Below are positions 17,747 through 29,400 of a DNA stretch of 64,000 bases, piece by piece (position 1 is the first letter of the stretch; the number at the start of each line of letters is the position of its first letter). The stretch lies in the NCBI GenBank assembly GCA_022820945.1, contig JAJEEP010000127.1:23766-87765 (forward strand). The letters run 5' to 3'. The stretch is from Alphaproteobacteria bacterium (lineage in GTDB: Bacteria > Pseudomonadota > Alphaproteobacteria > UBA828). Both the position numbers and the translations under genes were made by a program. The notes below the pieces were generated by a model. That model was not told the origin of the DNA, made no database searches, and saw only the letters and a list, made by a program, of their open reading frames with translations.

Positions 17747-18958
17747 TCAGCAAGGTTCCAGGAAATACTCGTCGACAGCCTTGAGGATCGCTACGGCCAG
17801 CGCCCTCCTGTGATTGACGCTCTTCAGGCGTTCGGCATCCTGCTCGTTGGACAAGAAGCCGAGCTCGATCAGGACCGACGGGACATCCGGTGCCTTGAGC
17901 ACGCGGAACTCCGCCATTCGGTGGGAGCGGTTGACGAGGGGAGCCACATCGCCGAGCGCGGGGACCAGCAGTCCTGCAAGTACAACGGAACAGTTCATGG
18001 TTCCCTGCTGCTCCATCGAAGCAAGAACCGCAGCGACATCGGGATCAAGCTGCTCCGGCGCCTCGATACCGGCGGCGATGTCAGCCTTGTTCTCGAACCT
18101 GGCGAGCTCGGCTGTCTCGGCGTCGGAGGCCTCCTCGGACAGGGTGTAGACCGAGGCTCCGTGCACCCGGCGATCATGCACGCGGTCTACGTGAATTGAG
18201 AGGAGGACGTCCGCGCCGGAATTGCGGGCGAATGCCACGCGCTGCCAGAGCCCGACCTTGCGGTCGCTGTCCCGGGTCATTGCCACGCGATAGCGACCGG
18301 TTTCCTGGAGAACGTCGCGAAGCTCACGCGCAAAGGTCAGGACGATAACTTTCTCCTGTACACCACCCGACGAGACCGCCCCGGGATCGCGCCCTCCGTG
18401 GCCGGGGTCGAGGGCGATGAGGCGGACGAGGGATGGCGGCAGCGGCCTCAACCGTGGCAGCGGCGCAGGGTCCGGCGGCTGAACGCGGACGGTGGCGAGA
18501 AACGCCGACGCGGGCACGGGAGCGAGATCGAGGATCAGGCGGTAGGGGTTCCTGGAGACTGCGTCGGCCTCAAGCCACTGCGCACTGCCCAGGATGAGCG
18601 GCAGATCCAGGTCGATCACGATGCGCGAGGTATCGGGCCGGAATTGGCCGAACCGGATCTGAGCCACGCCGTCACGGCCGATGGTGAGAGTGCGATCCGG
18701 CAGTACCCAGCGCACCGGCGACAGATCGATCACCAGCCGCTCCGGCCCGGCCAGAGCGAAGACCTGAAAGTCAACCGCTCCGGTCAGTTCCACGACGAGC
18801 CGCGTCCCGTCGCCGTACCGATCCACGCGCACATCCTCCACCGACGGCGCAGCAGCCTCGACTGCGAGCGAAAGTGCGCAGAGCCAGACGACGGTGGCCG
18901 CAGCGACGATCCCGCACAGCCTCGTCGCGCGAACCGTTGCTTTCGTTTGCTGCTGCAA
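17747..18958 (-). CDS. amiC: N-acetylmuramoyl-L-alanine amidase, AmiC type
   Basis: The 403-aa enzyme cleaves the amide bond between MurNAc and the stem peptide and helps separate daughter cells. A hydrophobic signal peptide covers residues 10-35. An AMIN domain (residues about 40-150), which directs such enzymes to the septum or peptidoglycan, is followed by an Amidase_3 zinc domain (about 180-400). Zinc-ligand motifs are ALDPGHGGRDPGAV, the glutamate in GGVQEKVIV, LSIHVDR and VLIELGFLSN. In the third motif the usual Ala or Asn is Val. It stands alone on the minus strand with low-GC DNA downstream. Confidence 0.93.
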   Translation of the reverse strand: MQQQTKATVRATRLCGIVAAATVVWLCALSLAVEAAAPSVEDVRVDRYGDGTRLVVELTGAVDFQVFALAGPERLVIDLSPVRWVLPDRTLTIGRDGVAQIRFGQFRPDTSRIVIDLDLPLILGSAQWLEADAVSRNPYRLILDLAPVPASAFLATVRVQPPDPAPLPRLRPLPPSLVRLIALDPGHGGRDPGAVSSGGVQEKVIVLTFARELRDVLQETGRYRVAMTRDSDRKVGLWQRVAFARNSGADVLLSIHVDRVHDRRVHGASVYTLSEEASDAETAELARFENKADIAAGIEAPEQLDPDVAAVLASMEQQGTMNCSVVLAGLLVPALGDVAPLVNRSHRMAEFRVLKAPDVPSVLIELGFLSNEQDAERLKSVNHRRALAVAILKAVDEYFLEPC

Positions 18959-19001
18959 TATGTTGCCCCTCGCAGACCGGAAATAAAGGTTTCCGGGATC
19001 C

Positions 19002-19696
19002 TCAGTCCAGCCAGTGGGTAATGCCCACTTCGACGTTGTGAGCCTCTATGGGTGCGGAGGTGCTGCCGAATCTCGCGTCTTCGGTCGCGAAATAGCGATA
19101 GCCCAGCGACGCGGAGAAGTCCTGGGACAGGTGGTACTGGAGGCCAGTGAACAGCTGCCAGGCAAATACGCTGTCCCGGCCATCGGCTTCGTCGAACGAC
19201 ACACGTGCAATGGAGCGCATACCGGCGTCGACGAGGGCCATGCCGATGCCGCCGCCGACGTACAAGTTGAAAAGACCCAAATCCAGCGACGACACGACAT
19301 TCCCCATGACCGAGTATGACGTCACGTCGCCGATCGCTCGATAGGGGCCGGGATCGGCAACGCCACCCAGCCGAAAGTTCGATATCCTGTCGATCGCGAA
19401 GTTCCGGTACCCGATCTCCAACTCGCCCCGGACCCCCTACTTCTGGCCGTAGCCCATGACGAGAACAAGACCAGGGCCCCTGTCGAATGCCCCATCCATT
19501 CCTCCATTCGGGCTCCCCGAAGCGTCGTGGAAGTCGGCGTGAACGTCAGCCGGCATGACCAGAGCACCGCTCGCCGAGAGATAGAGGCGCGGCACGCTGC
19601 CTTGATTGTCCTGAGCGAGAAGGGGCCGGCAGCAAATAGTAGAACCACGACTGGCAACAGCACTCTTCCCAACACTCTCACGACACTCACTCCCAT
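19002..19696 (-). pseudogene. Outer-membrane barrel gene (opacity-type) broken by frameshift and amber stop
   Basis: Three pieces together make one Opa/OmpA-like beta-barrel of about 230 residues. A signal peptide (VLLPVVVLLFAAG) is in one frame. Restoring one base in the G-run at 19622-19625 joins it to LLAQDNQGSVPRLYLSASG in the next frame. That frame stops at an amber codon (TAG, 19439-19437) right after LVMGYGQK and then continues in phase as GVRGELEIGYRNF, with barrel strands to the final Trp-Leu-Asp. Two independent lesions suggest a true pseudogene rather than one sequencing error. The ATG at 19696 is the likely original start. Confidence 0.75.
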
Positions 19697-19763
19697 TCCG
19701 GTAATAGACAGGCGGCGCGCTCGGACGTTCCACGGTCTTCCAGAAGAATGGTTTTCTGCCGCC

Positions 19764-20114
19764 TCATGTGCATAACACGGCATAAATCGCCTCTTCCCTG
19801 TCCTGGTGCATGACGTTGACCTCCTCGATGAGCCAGTAGCGAGTGAGCGCTATCAGTCCGTCTCCGGCTTCGGGGCGAGGCCGGCCCATCAGCAGGAACA
19901 CGGCGGAATCGTCCCGCTGCGGGAACTGTTCGGCGGCGTGGTGGTCGGCCTGGACCAACTGCCGCTCCACGCGGTCCGCGCCGTCCACCACGGCATCGGG
20001 GGGGCGGGGGTCTTGCTTGCGCTGCCTCAGGTGCCAGCCCGTAAAGCCGAACTCCCTGAGGTGTCGGGCGGCCGTCAGCGCGGCCGGATTGCGCTCAAGG
20101 CTGCGTCTGCTCAT
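19764..20114 (-). CDS. Hypothetical protein, 116 aa
   Basis: A start at 20114 behind GAGGAA gives a 116-residue soluble protein. The N-terminal half is basic, with HLREFGFTGWHLRQRKQ, and the C-terminal half is acidic, with RYWLIEEVNVMHQDREEAI. No signal peptide, membrane helix or catalytic motif is visible and I do not recognise the family. It lies just upstream of the broken barrel gene on the same strand. The same strand remains open far upstream, but that extension has no ribosome-binding site and looks non-coding. Confidence 0.5.
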   Translation of the reverse strand: MSRRSLERNPAALTAARHLREFGFTGWHLRQRKQDPRPPDAVVDGADRVERQLVQADHHAAEQFPQRDDSAVFLLMGRPRPEAGDGLIALTRYWLIEEVNVMHQDREEAIYAVLCT

Positions 20115-20856
20115 GGATCGAAGGTTCCTCAGCGCGCGTTTGTTGTTCGAGATAATCCGGCTGCAACGGCACTGGTGGCCCTGGCCTCGCCAGCGTTTGC
20201 CGTTGCAGTCGAGTAGCCGGCGACCGGGTCGTCCGGTCGCCGGGGGCCTGTCTGCGACCTCGGGCGGTTTCGAGCCCGATGTGCATGGTCTTCGGCGCCC
20301 GCATCTGCCCGGCTTCCGTCCGGCACCGCCGGCGTTGGGGACAAGAATCCGTGCACAGCTGCAAGGAAGTGCAGCCTCGAACTCCTTCTTGCTCGGCCGT
20401 TCACGTCCCTCTCTCATTTCGTGCCACGGCAGCGCGGCACGCCCGACAAGCCGGAAGGGGTTAGCCGGCGCGGGCGGACTTGGCGGCGAGGCCCGGGTAT
20501 GTGCGAGTACCTCGCCTGTAGGTCGGCAAATTTCTCGCTCCCGGAGCGCTCCGGCGATGGTGCCCGGTGAGGCATTCATGGAGAGGCAGGTCTCGTATGC
20601 GTTGTTCATTCTGTTCTTCACGGTGCCGGAGAAGCAGAGAGAAACGTCCTTGCCGATCCGGGATTGTAGGAGCGTCGAGTGCCGGACTTCGCCACCGGTG
20701 CGATACTGGCGCACAGGAAGCGCCGGCCGCCGGCCAGGGGCACGCCTGGTGTGCATGTCTTCGCTGGGAGCCGGAGATACGCCATGGACGAGGCGGACCG
20801 CTTCTCCTCGCTCCAGCCGGACCGGGCGGACAATATCTGCGCGGCAGGACGGTCGT
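20115..20856. other. 740-base stretch without a convincing gene
   Basis: Open frames run through this stretch on both strands, as expected at this GC content, but none has a good start signal or recognisable protein. A minus-strand segment beginning near 20628 (MNNAYETCLSMNASP) could be the start of a decayed gene; its continuation is Arg/Pro-rich and unlike a folded protein. It separates the nuclease gene from the small hypothetical gene. Confidence 0.35.
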
Positions 20857-21540
20857 TCACCGGTGCGACCTCCTCCATCCTGCCTCTCGGGCCTCGGCCT
20901 CGGTGCAGAACCAGCGTTCGCCCTTCACTCGATTGATTCGGGTCCGCTCGTAGTATTGCCCGCCGGGGAGGTGGTAGATGCGCTCTCCGTCGCGGGCGAT
21001 ATTGCCCTTGATGAGGCAGTTGCCGGGAGTGCGGTCTTCCTTTCGGGGCCTGACCTGGCATGTCGACAGCAGGCGCTCTCCCGCGCGCCAGTCCCAGGGC
21101 GCGACGAACTCGCCGTGCCAGAGACCCCTCCGGGACTCTCTTGCCGATGCCTCTTCGCTCACGTAGGCGTCCGAATACTGGCGATAGGCAAGCGCCCACC
21201 CCTGGATGACCAGCCAGGCTCCCAGGTCACTGCCGCCGACGCGGCAGAGCGCCACGAGGCGGCCGTAGCGGTCCCGATCCCTCTCCTCGCAGTCCACGAG
21301 GCCGCCGCCGATCCGATCTCTCAGTGCACGCGTTGCCTGCCTGCCGCACTTCCGGGCCGTGCCGCCGACGCAACAGAGCTGCTCGCTTTCCGGCGCATCG
21401 ATCCCGTGTAGCCGGATGCGGCTACCACTCACCTCGATGGTGTCGCCGTCGATCACCCGAGCCAGCCCGGACACATCCGCATGGGCGGATCCCGACAGAA
21501 CGGTGGTCAGGAAAAGGAGACATGCCGCCACCAAGCCCAC
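20857..21540 (-). CDS. Secreted staphylococcal-nuclease-like protein
   Basis: This 227-aa protein has a signal peptide (ACLLFLTTVLSGSAHA) and an SNase fold with the characteristic ARVIDGDTIEV and IRLHGIDAPE segments and the active-site-like RDRYGRLVALC. It should hydrolyse DNA or RNA in the periplasm or outside the cell. The C-terminal tail (KGNIARDGERIYHLPGGQYY and GERWFCTEAEAREAGWR) is a cysteine-containing extension seen in many alphaproteobacterial SNase-like proteins. No ATG fits, so the GTG at 21540 with GGAAG four bases upstream is chosen because it places the signal peptide at the N-terminus. Confidence 0.82.
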   Translation of the reverse strand: MGLVAACLLFLTTVLSGSAHADVSGLARVIDGDTIEVSGSRIRLHGIDAPESEQLCCVGGTARKCGRQATRALRDRIGGGLVDCEERDRDRYGRLVALCRVGGSDLGAWLVIQGWALAYRQYSDAYVSEEASARESRRGLWHGEFVAPWDWRAGERLLSTCQVRPRKEDRTPGNCLIKGNIARDGERIYHLPGGQYYERTRINRVKGERWFCTEAEAREAGWRRSHR

Positions 21541-21605
21541 TACGCTTCCGACTTTCGGGCCTCCGCGAACGCGGCATGAGAGAAATCGATCCTCGACCGG
21601 CACCG

Positions 21606-22748
21606 TCAATCTCTCTGCGGCACGGCGGCGCTCTCGAGGATACGATCCAGCACCTGCCTTACGGCGTTGCGCCACGCCCGTCCGGGCTGCTTCGATTTTC
21701 CCTCGGTGGCTGCCACGTGAATCGCGGAATCGAAGGGCACCGCGATATCGGGTTTGCGGTCGCCCAGCGCGTAGCGGATATGCGCCGGCGACAGCGCGCT
21801 TCGCGGCATCCTCGGAAGGCTTTGCACCAAGGTCGCGGGGTGGCTCGTACCAAGAAGGGCCAGGCATCGAACCGCAGCACTCAGGCTGGACAGCGTCGGT
21901 TCGTAGAGCAGCACGCGGGCGTCGGTCTGCTGCATGATGTCGAGCTGCGTGACGGGATCCGGGAACCCTCTCACCAGCACCAGGTGCGTCCGGTTGGCGA
22001 GGTGCCCGAGCAACCTGAGTACCGAGACCGACGAAGGTGCTGCCGGAAGGGCCAAATCCAGAGCGTAGGCGAACAGTGACACTTGGGCATCGACGGGCAT
22101 GCATACGCCGTCGATCCGGTCGGCTGCCGCGCCCACATCGGTGTCGTTCCCGGCCTGTGCGCTCAACGCTTCAAGCAACGCCGGAAGACCCTCGGCAGGC
22201 TCGGAGCCCAACAGCGCGGGAAGCCGTCCGGATATCGGATCGAGATCGACCACCGACACCGTCCGTCCTTCGGCGCCGATGGCACGGGCGAGCGCGGCTA
22301 CAAGGGTGGAGGTCCCGCTGCCTGCGCTGCCCGCGAACGCGACCACCCGTCCTGCGTAGGGGCGCTCGGCACCCTCGTCCGTCACCGCCGCGCAGGCCTC
22401 GCGCACAAGGGAGGCGGATACGGGTTTGACCAGATAGTCGGCGATACCCTGCTGAAATAATTCCCGGGTGTACTGCGCCGTGTCGATGGAGCCGATGGCG
22501 ATCACGGCGGTCTCGAAGGCGCACACCGCCGTCAGCTCCCGGGCGGCCGAGCCAGGTTCCGCGATGCCGTCGAGGTCGACGAACAGTACTCTGGAGGCCG
22601 GTTCGTTCGCGAGCGTGCGCAGTGCCGCTGCGAGACGTCCGCGCTGGATCCTCGCCTTGCGGCCCTCGAGCCCGGAACGAAGCGCCCGCAGCGTCTCGCC
22701 ATCCGAAGCGAACGCTCGCGCGTAGAGGCTGTCAGGCGAAAGTGCCAT
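21606..22748 (-). CDS. cpaE: TadZ/CpaE-like pilus assembly ATPase, short copy
   Basis: This 380-aa protein has the CpaE layout: an atypical receiver-like N-terminal domain (residues 1-125, with VLFVDLDGIAEPG and ADYLVKPVSAS) and a MinD/ParA-like ATPase domain. The deviant Walker A is GSAGSGTSTL near residue 140, where the first lysine of the signature is absent and Thr replaces the second. CpaE proteins place the Tad machine at the cell pole. It is the last tad gene of the minus-strand cluster and a paralogue of the giant TadZ at 47.8-52.4 kb. The ATG at 22748 is preferred to a GTG at 22760. Confidence 0.85.
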   Translation of the reverse strand: MALSPDSLYARAFASDGETLRALRSGLEGRKARIQRGRLAAALRTLANEPASRVLFVDLDGIAEPGSAARELTAVCAFETAVIAIGSIDTAQYTRELFQQGIADYLVKPVSASLVREACAAVTDEGAERPYAGRVVAFAGSAGSGTSTLVAALARAIGAEGRTVSVVDLDPISGRLPALLGSEPAEGLPALLEALSAQAGNDTDVGAAADRIDGVCMPVDAQVSLFAYALDLALPAAPSSVSVLRLLGHLANRTHLVLVRGFPDPVTQLDIMQQTDARVLLYEPTLSSLSAAVRCLALLGTSHPATLVQSLPRMPRSALSPAHIRYALGDRKPDIAVPFDSAIHVAATEGKSKQPGRAWRNAVRQVLDRILESAAVPQRD

Positions 22749-22793
22749 GATCGCGCTCACGGCCGGAGGGGAGCCAGGATGGGCCTCGGTCGC

Positions 22794-23225
22794 TCACGAG
22801 CCGCCTCCGATCGAGGAGGCCGTCTCGGACGGCGCGGGCAACTCGCGGACCTGGTCTCCCACCCAACGCCGGTAGCCGTTCAACGGCGCCCCGTGCGTAG
22901 CATGCGTGATCCCGGAGGATGCGCAGAGCCGCGCCTGCGCGTCGGGATCCAACGCTCCCTCCGGCACCACGTTCGCCGGCCCCATGACGCTCGGTGTTGC
23001 AGTCGCGCGCTGGCTCTTGCTGCATCCATGCAGCGCGGCCTGCATGGCCTGATGATAATCCAGCACGTGCTCCGTCTCCGCATGCAGAGAGGCGCTCAAG
23101 CCGCGCAGGGGAGCGAAGTAGGTATCCCGTTGCGCCAACCGCTCCTGGCAGCCGCCGAGAACGACGACGACGCACAGGGCGGCGGTGATGGCGGCTGGGA
23201 GGCTGCGGGTCGGGAGGTCGGGCAC
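22794..23225 (-). CDS. Tad-locus lipoprotein (CpaD position)
   Basis: From the GTG at 23225, with AGGAA eight bases upstream, the product is a 143-aa lipoprotein: a signal peptide and lipobox VVVLGGC with Cys near residue 26, then a small soluble domain with two further cysteines. In many tad loci the secretin gene is followed by the CpaD lipoprotein, and this gene sits exactly there, but it is shorter than usual CpaD and I see no clear CpaD motif. An upstream ATG at 23453 also has a GGAG site; using it would bury the lipobox in mid-protein, which argues for the short form. Confidence 0.62.
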   Translation of the reverse strand: MPDLPTRSLPAAITAALCVVVVLGGCQERLAQRDTYFAPLRGLSASLHAETEHVLDYHQAMQAALHGCSKSQRATATPSVMGPANVVPEGALDPDAQARLCASSGITHATHGAPLNGYRRWVGDQVRELPAPSETASSIGGGS

Positions 23226-23493
23226 GACAATGTTTCCTGCGTTGCGTCGGTCAGGCGGGCGCTCTCCATCCGGGATATCGCCGCGGAGGGAGAGGAAGCC
23301 CGCCGGAAATGAGCCGGCATTCGGATCTGGCACGGCCGCATTGCGGAGACGCGTCCCGGCAGGATGGTTTGCGGCAGGAGTCGAGGCCACCGCGGGGGCG
23401 GCTGCAGCTCTCTCCCGCGAAGCGGGGACATCTATCGGGCGCGTGTTCCTCATTGCGTACTCCAGGAGGAGAAACTGCACGGCGGCACCGTCC

Positions 23494-26400
23494 TCAGTAG
23501 TAGTAACTGTTGTTGGCTTGTCCGGATCCGGCCGTGATCGCGTCGCCCGGCGCGGGCCCGGCCTGCACCAGGCGGGCGGTCACGGTGACGATCAGCTCCA
23601 GCTCGTCCGCCCGGGTCGAGGTGTGTCCGAACATCGCACCGAGCAGCGGCAGATCCTTGAGCACCGGCACCCCCGACTGCACTTCGTTCGAGGTGCTGCT
23701 GAAGAGCCCTGCGATCACGATCGACTCGCCGTCGCCCATCTCGACGGTAGTCTCGGCACGGCGCACGTTGATCACGGGGACGTTGACGCCACCAGCAACC
23801 TGCACCGAGTTATCCTGCGAGGGCTCGGAAACCTCGGGACGAACCGTAAGCTCGACCCTGCCGTCGTCAACGATCGTCGGTACGAAGTCCAGAACGACAC
23901 CGTACTTCTTGTACTCGAAGACGATCACCCCGTCCTTGAAGCCGGACGGCAGCGGAAACTCACCACCCGAGAAGAAGGACGCGGTCTCGCCCGAGTTGGC
24001 GGTGACGTTGGGCCGGGCCAGCACGTTAGCAAGGCCCGCCTTCGCAAGCGCATCGACCATGCCGGTGATGCCGATCTCTTCCCACGTTCTCGATAGAATG
24101 AGGGACGGCGACGGCAATCCGTCTACCACTGCTTGCTCGGTCCTGTTCTGCCGTCCAATCCGGAATCCGCCCCTCAGGTCCCCTTCGGCAGAACGTCCGA
24201 AGAGCTCCCAGTTGAACCCGAATTCCTCGGCGATGGAGCGCTGCACCTCCGCGATCTGCACCTCCAGGTTCACCTGCAGAGGCCCGGCGATGCGCAGGTT
24301 GTTCTCCACCAGCGTGTCCGCAGGCAGCGAAACGGCGGCAAGTCGGTGCGCCCGATCGGCGACCGCAGCCGAGCTGACCTCGCCGCTCAGCGATACGCCA
24401 TGCCCAAGATCGCGCACGTGGACGCGGTCGAACTCCGGATTACCCGCAAGGGCCGCACGAAGAGGTCCGGAATCCAGCACCACGCGCAGGTTGTTCTCGA
24501 CCAGAGCGTCCTCAGGGAGCGTGGCAGCCGCAAGACGGCCAGCACGCTCCGCTTCCGTCTGCGACCCCACCTCGCCGGTCAGCGCCACGCCTCGGTCGAT
24601 CCGGTTGAGGCGGATGCTCTCGAAGCCCTCCTCCGCAACCATGAGCGCTTCGAGAGGCGCAAGATTCAACCCGACGTTCAGGTTGTCTTCCACCAGCATG
24701 CCTTCGGGCAGGGAAGCGGCGGCAAGACGCAGCGCCCGGTCTGCGGCTTTCGGCGAAGCGACATCGCCGGCCAGCGCGACGCCACGCGCGAGTTTCTGCA
24801 CGTGCACCCGCTCAAGACCGGGTTCCCCGGCCAGGAGCGCCCGCAGCGGTTCGACGTCCGGCGCAATGCGCAGGCCGTTCTCGACCGCAATACCCTCGGG
24901 CAGCGAGGCCACGGCGAGCCGAAGTGCCCGATCCGACGCTTCCACCGAGCCCACCTCGCCCGAGAGCGCCACGCCCCGTCCGATCCGTTTCACCCGGACG
25001 TTGCGCAAGTCCGGTACACCTGCAATGAGCACCCGCAGCGGCGCCAGATCCAGCCGCACGTTCAGGGTGTTCTCCACCAGAACGCCTTCCGGCACGGATG
25101 CCGCAGCCAGGCGAAGCGCCAGGTCGGCCGTCGCATGCGAGTCGACATCCCCGCTGAGCACGACGCCACGCGCAAGGCGCTGAACCTGCACGCGTTCCAG
25201 ATCGGACGATCCGGCCAGAAGCGCGCGCAGCGGCTCCACGTCCCACACCACGCGCAGGTTGTTCTCGACAGGCATGTCTTCCGGGAGAAGCGCGGCCGCG
25301 AGGCGGGAGGCCTGATCGGACGCCTCGGCCGAACCCACCTCGCCGATGAGCGCAACGCCGCGGCCTGTCCGCTGCACACGAACGTCCTTCAGACCGCGCT
25401 CGCCGGCCACCAGCGAGCGCAGAGGCGCGAGGTCCAGTCCCACGTGCAGGTTGTTCTCCACCGGCACGCCTTCCGGAAGTGAGGCTGCCGCCAGCCGGAG
25501 TGCGCGGCCTTCCGCCGCATGCGAGTCGACGTCGCCGGAAAGCGCCACGCCGCGCGCGAGCCGTTGAACCTGAACGCGATCCAGTCCGGGTTCACCGGCC
25601 AAGGCCGCGCGCAGGTGTTCGATGTCCGGGACCACGCGCAGGCTGTTCTCCACCGGCACGCCTTCCGGGAGCGACGCCGTGGCGATCCGGTGCGCCCGTT
25701 CCGACGCCTCCGCCGAAGCGACCTCGCCGGTCAGCACGACGCCTCTGCCCAGCTCCTGCACCTGAATGCGGTCCAGTTCGGGCTCGCCAGCCAGAACCGC
25801 GCGCAACGGACCGATGTCGAACACCACCCGAAGGTTGTTCTCCACCGGCAGGCTGTCGGGGATAGAGGCTGCGATCAGACGGTACGCCCGGTCGGACGCC
25901 TCTGCCGAAGCGACCTCGCCCGTGAGCGCCACGCCCTGGCCGACCCGCTGCACCTCGACTCCCTTCAGGCCGGACTCGCCGGCCATGAGCGCCTGGAGCG
26001 GCACGAGGTCCAGAACCACGCTCACATTGTTCTCGACCAGCAGGCCACCCGGCAGTGAGGCAACGGCCAGACGGTGCGCCCGGTCCGCGGCCTCCGGCGA
26101 GGCGACCTCGCCGGCAAGCGCCACGCCTCGCGCTAGCCGCTGTACGCGGACTTGCTCCAGGCCGGGCTCCGCAGCGAGGACAGTGCGAAGCGGCTCGATG
26201 TCGAACTGCACGCGCAGGTTGTTCTCCACCAGGAGGCTCTCGGGAAGGGAGGCCACTGCCAGACGGTGCGCCCGATCGGCAGCGTCTGCCGAAGCGACCT
26301 CGCCCGTGAGCGCCACGCCCCGGCCGATGCGCCTCACCTCGACGCCTTCGAGACCGCTCTCGCCCGACATGAGAGCGCGCAAAGGCCCCAGGTCCAGACC

Positions 26401-29400
26401 CACCTCAAGGTTGCTCTCCACAATCAGGCCTTCCGGCAGAGAGGCGGCGGCAAGCCGAGAGGCCCGATCTGCGGCCGCCGGCGAGGCGACCTCGCCGGCG
26501 AGCGCCACGCCTCGCGCGAGCTGCCGCAGCTGGATCCCTTCCAGGCCCGGCTCGGCCGCCAGGACAGCGCGCAGGGGCTCGATGTCGAACTGCACGCGCA
26601 GGTTGTTCTCTACCAGCAGGTTCTCGGGGAGCGAGGCCACTGCAAGCCGATGTGCCCGATCGGCAGCGTCCGCCGAAGCGACCTCGCCGGTGAGCGCCAC
26701 ACCCCGGCCCACGCGCCGTGCCGCGACGCCCTCGAGGCCGGGCTCGCCGATCAGCAGCGCGCGCAGCGGATCGAGGTCCAGCCCTACGTCCAGGTTGTTC
26801 TCGATCAGCAGGCCTTCCGGCAGGGAGGCGGCGGCAAGCCGAAGCGCGCGGTCTTCCGCCGCAGGTGAGCCGACGTAGCCCGCAAGGGCCACCCCCCGGG
26901 CGAGCCGCTGGACATGCACGCGATCCAGGCCCGCTTCTCCGGCCAGAAGCACACGCAGAGGCACGATGTCGAACACGACCCGCAGGTTGTTCTCCACCGG
27001 AACGCTCTCCGGGAGAGCCGCCACGGCAAGCCGATGCGCCCTATCGGCATCCTCTGCCGAGGCAACCTCGCCGGTGAGCGCCACGCCTCTGCCGACCCGC
27101 TGCACCTCGACGCCTTCAAGACCGGGCTCGCCGGCTATGAAAGCGCGCAGCGGCGAGAGATCGTCCAAACCGGGTTCGCCAGCCAGGAGGGCGCGAAGCG
27201 GCTCGAGACCAAGGCCTACGGTCAGATTGTTTTCGACAAGCAGGCCTTCCGGAAGAGATGCGGAGGCCAGACCGAGCGCGCGCTCCGCCGCGACCGGCGA
27301 GTCGACGTAGCCTGACAGGGCCACGCCCCGGGCAAGCCGTTGCACCTGCACGCGTTCCAGACCGGCTTCACCGGCCAAAATCACACGCAGCGGCACAATA
27401 TCGAACTCGACACGCAGGTTGTTTTCCACAGGAACGGTTTCCGGTAGAGAGGCCACGGCAAGACGGTGCGCCCGATCGGCAACCTCTGGCGAAGCGACCT
27501 CGCCGGCGAGTGCTACACCCCTGCCGACCCGCCAGACTTCGACATCGGCGAAGCCGGGCTCGCCCGCGAGCAGCGCCCGCAACGGTCCCAGATCCAATCC
27601 GACATCGAGGTTGTTCTCGATCAGCGTGTTCTCCGGGAGCGATGCCGTCGCGAGACCCAGCGCCCGATCCGCCTCCTCCTGCGAGTCGACATGCCCTGCG
27701 AGGGCGACGCCACGTGGGAGACGTTTCACCTGCACGCCTTCCAGTCCGGGCTCCGAAGCGAAGACGGTGGTCAGGGGCTCTATGTCCGGCACCACGCGCA
27801 GGTTGTTCTCCACCGGAACGGTCTCCGGCAGAGCGGCCACGACTAGCCGCCGTGCCCTTTCGGCATCCTCTACCGAAGCCACCTTGCCCGTCAGCGCGAC
27901 GCCGCGGCCGACGCGCCGCACCTCGACGCGTTCCAGGCCAGGTTCCCCGGTGATGAAGACGCGCAGAGGCGCGAGATCGTCCAGGCCGGGCTCGCCGGCC
28001 TGGAGTTCACGAAGCGGCTCAAGGCCCAGGCCTACGGTCAGATTGTCTTGCACCGCCAAGCCTTCCGGGAGAGACGCGGAAGCCAGACCGCGCGCTCTCT
28101 CTGCCGCAACTGGCGAATCGACGTAGCCCGACAGAGCTACTCCCCGGGCAAGACGTTGCACCTGCACGCGCTCGAGCCCGGGCTCGCCCGCCAGGATCTC
28201 GAGCAGGGGTCCGGTGTCGAACACGATTCGAAGGTTGTTCTCGACCGGCAGGTCTTCTGGAAGCGTGGCCAAGGCGAGGCTGTGCGCCCTTTCGGATGTT
28301 TCTGCCGAGGCGACTTCACCGTTGAGGGCCACGCCCTGACCGAGCCGGCGGACCTCAATGCCTTCAAGACCGGGCTCGCCCGCCAGAAGCACGCGTAGCG
28401 GCGAAAGGTCCGCCACCCGCAGGTTGTTCTCCACCGGTACGCTCTCCGGTAGAAAGTCGACGGCGAGACGGCCCGCCAAGTCCACCAGAGCCGGCGAGGC
28501 GACTTCGCCCACAAGTGCGACCTCGTGCGTCAGGCTCTCCACGCGCACGCCTTGCAGGCCGGCCTCCCCGGCCAGAACAGCGCGCAGCGGCTCAAGGTCC
28601 GCCACCCGCAGGTTGTTCTCCACCGGCACGCTCTCCGGGAGAGACGCGACCGCAAGCCGATGCGCCAGGTCGGCGGACCGCGCCGAAGCGACTTCGCCGG
28701 TCAGAGCGACACCCCAAGCCACCTGCCGCACATGAACGTGGGCCAGTCCGGTCTCGGCAGCAAGGAGAGCCCGCAGCGGCAAGAGATCGAGGACCAGGTT
28801 CAGATTATTCTCCACCAGCACGCCTTCCGGCAGAGAGGCTGCGGCCAGACGAAGGGCGCGGTTGGCAGCCTCCGGTGCGTCCACCTCGCCTGCAAGTGCC
28901 ACACCGCGGGCCAGCCGCTGTACCTGAACTCGATCGAGCCCCGGCTTTGCAGCCAGAACCGTACGAAGAGGCCCGATGTCGATAGTCACCCGAAGGTTGT
29001 TCTCAACCGGGAGGCCTTCCGGAACCGCGGACAAGGCCAATCGACGCGCCCGATCGGCAACCTCTGCCGAAGCGACCTCTCCCGTAAGCACGACGCCCCT
29101 GCCGACCCGCTTGACCACGACGTCGGCAAGACCGGGCTCGCCCGTCAGAAGCGCACGCAACGGTCCCAGATCCAACCCGACGTCGAGGTTGTTCTCGATC
29201 AGCGTGCCCTCCGGGAGCGATGCCGTCGCGAGACCGAGCGCCCGATCCGCCCCCTCCTGCGACTCGACGTGCCCTGCGAGGGCGACGCCACGGGAGAGGC
29301 GTTTCACCTGGACGCCTGCCAGACCGGGCTCTGAAGCGAAGACGGTGGTCAGGGGCTCGGTGTCGAAAAACACTCGCAAGTTGTTCTCAGCCGAAATGGC

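Noticed and set aside
19843..21411. A 522-codon plus-strand frame
   Set aside because: It runs antisense to the SNase-like gene and the 116-aa gene. Its composition is Arg/Ser-rich with no domain, and the minus-strand genes have better evidence.
23510..28735. Several long plus-strand frames rich in Ser, Arg and Thr across the secretin array
   Set aside because: They are repetitive shadows of the BON units and carry no start signal or domain.
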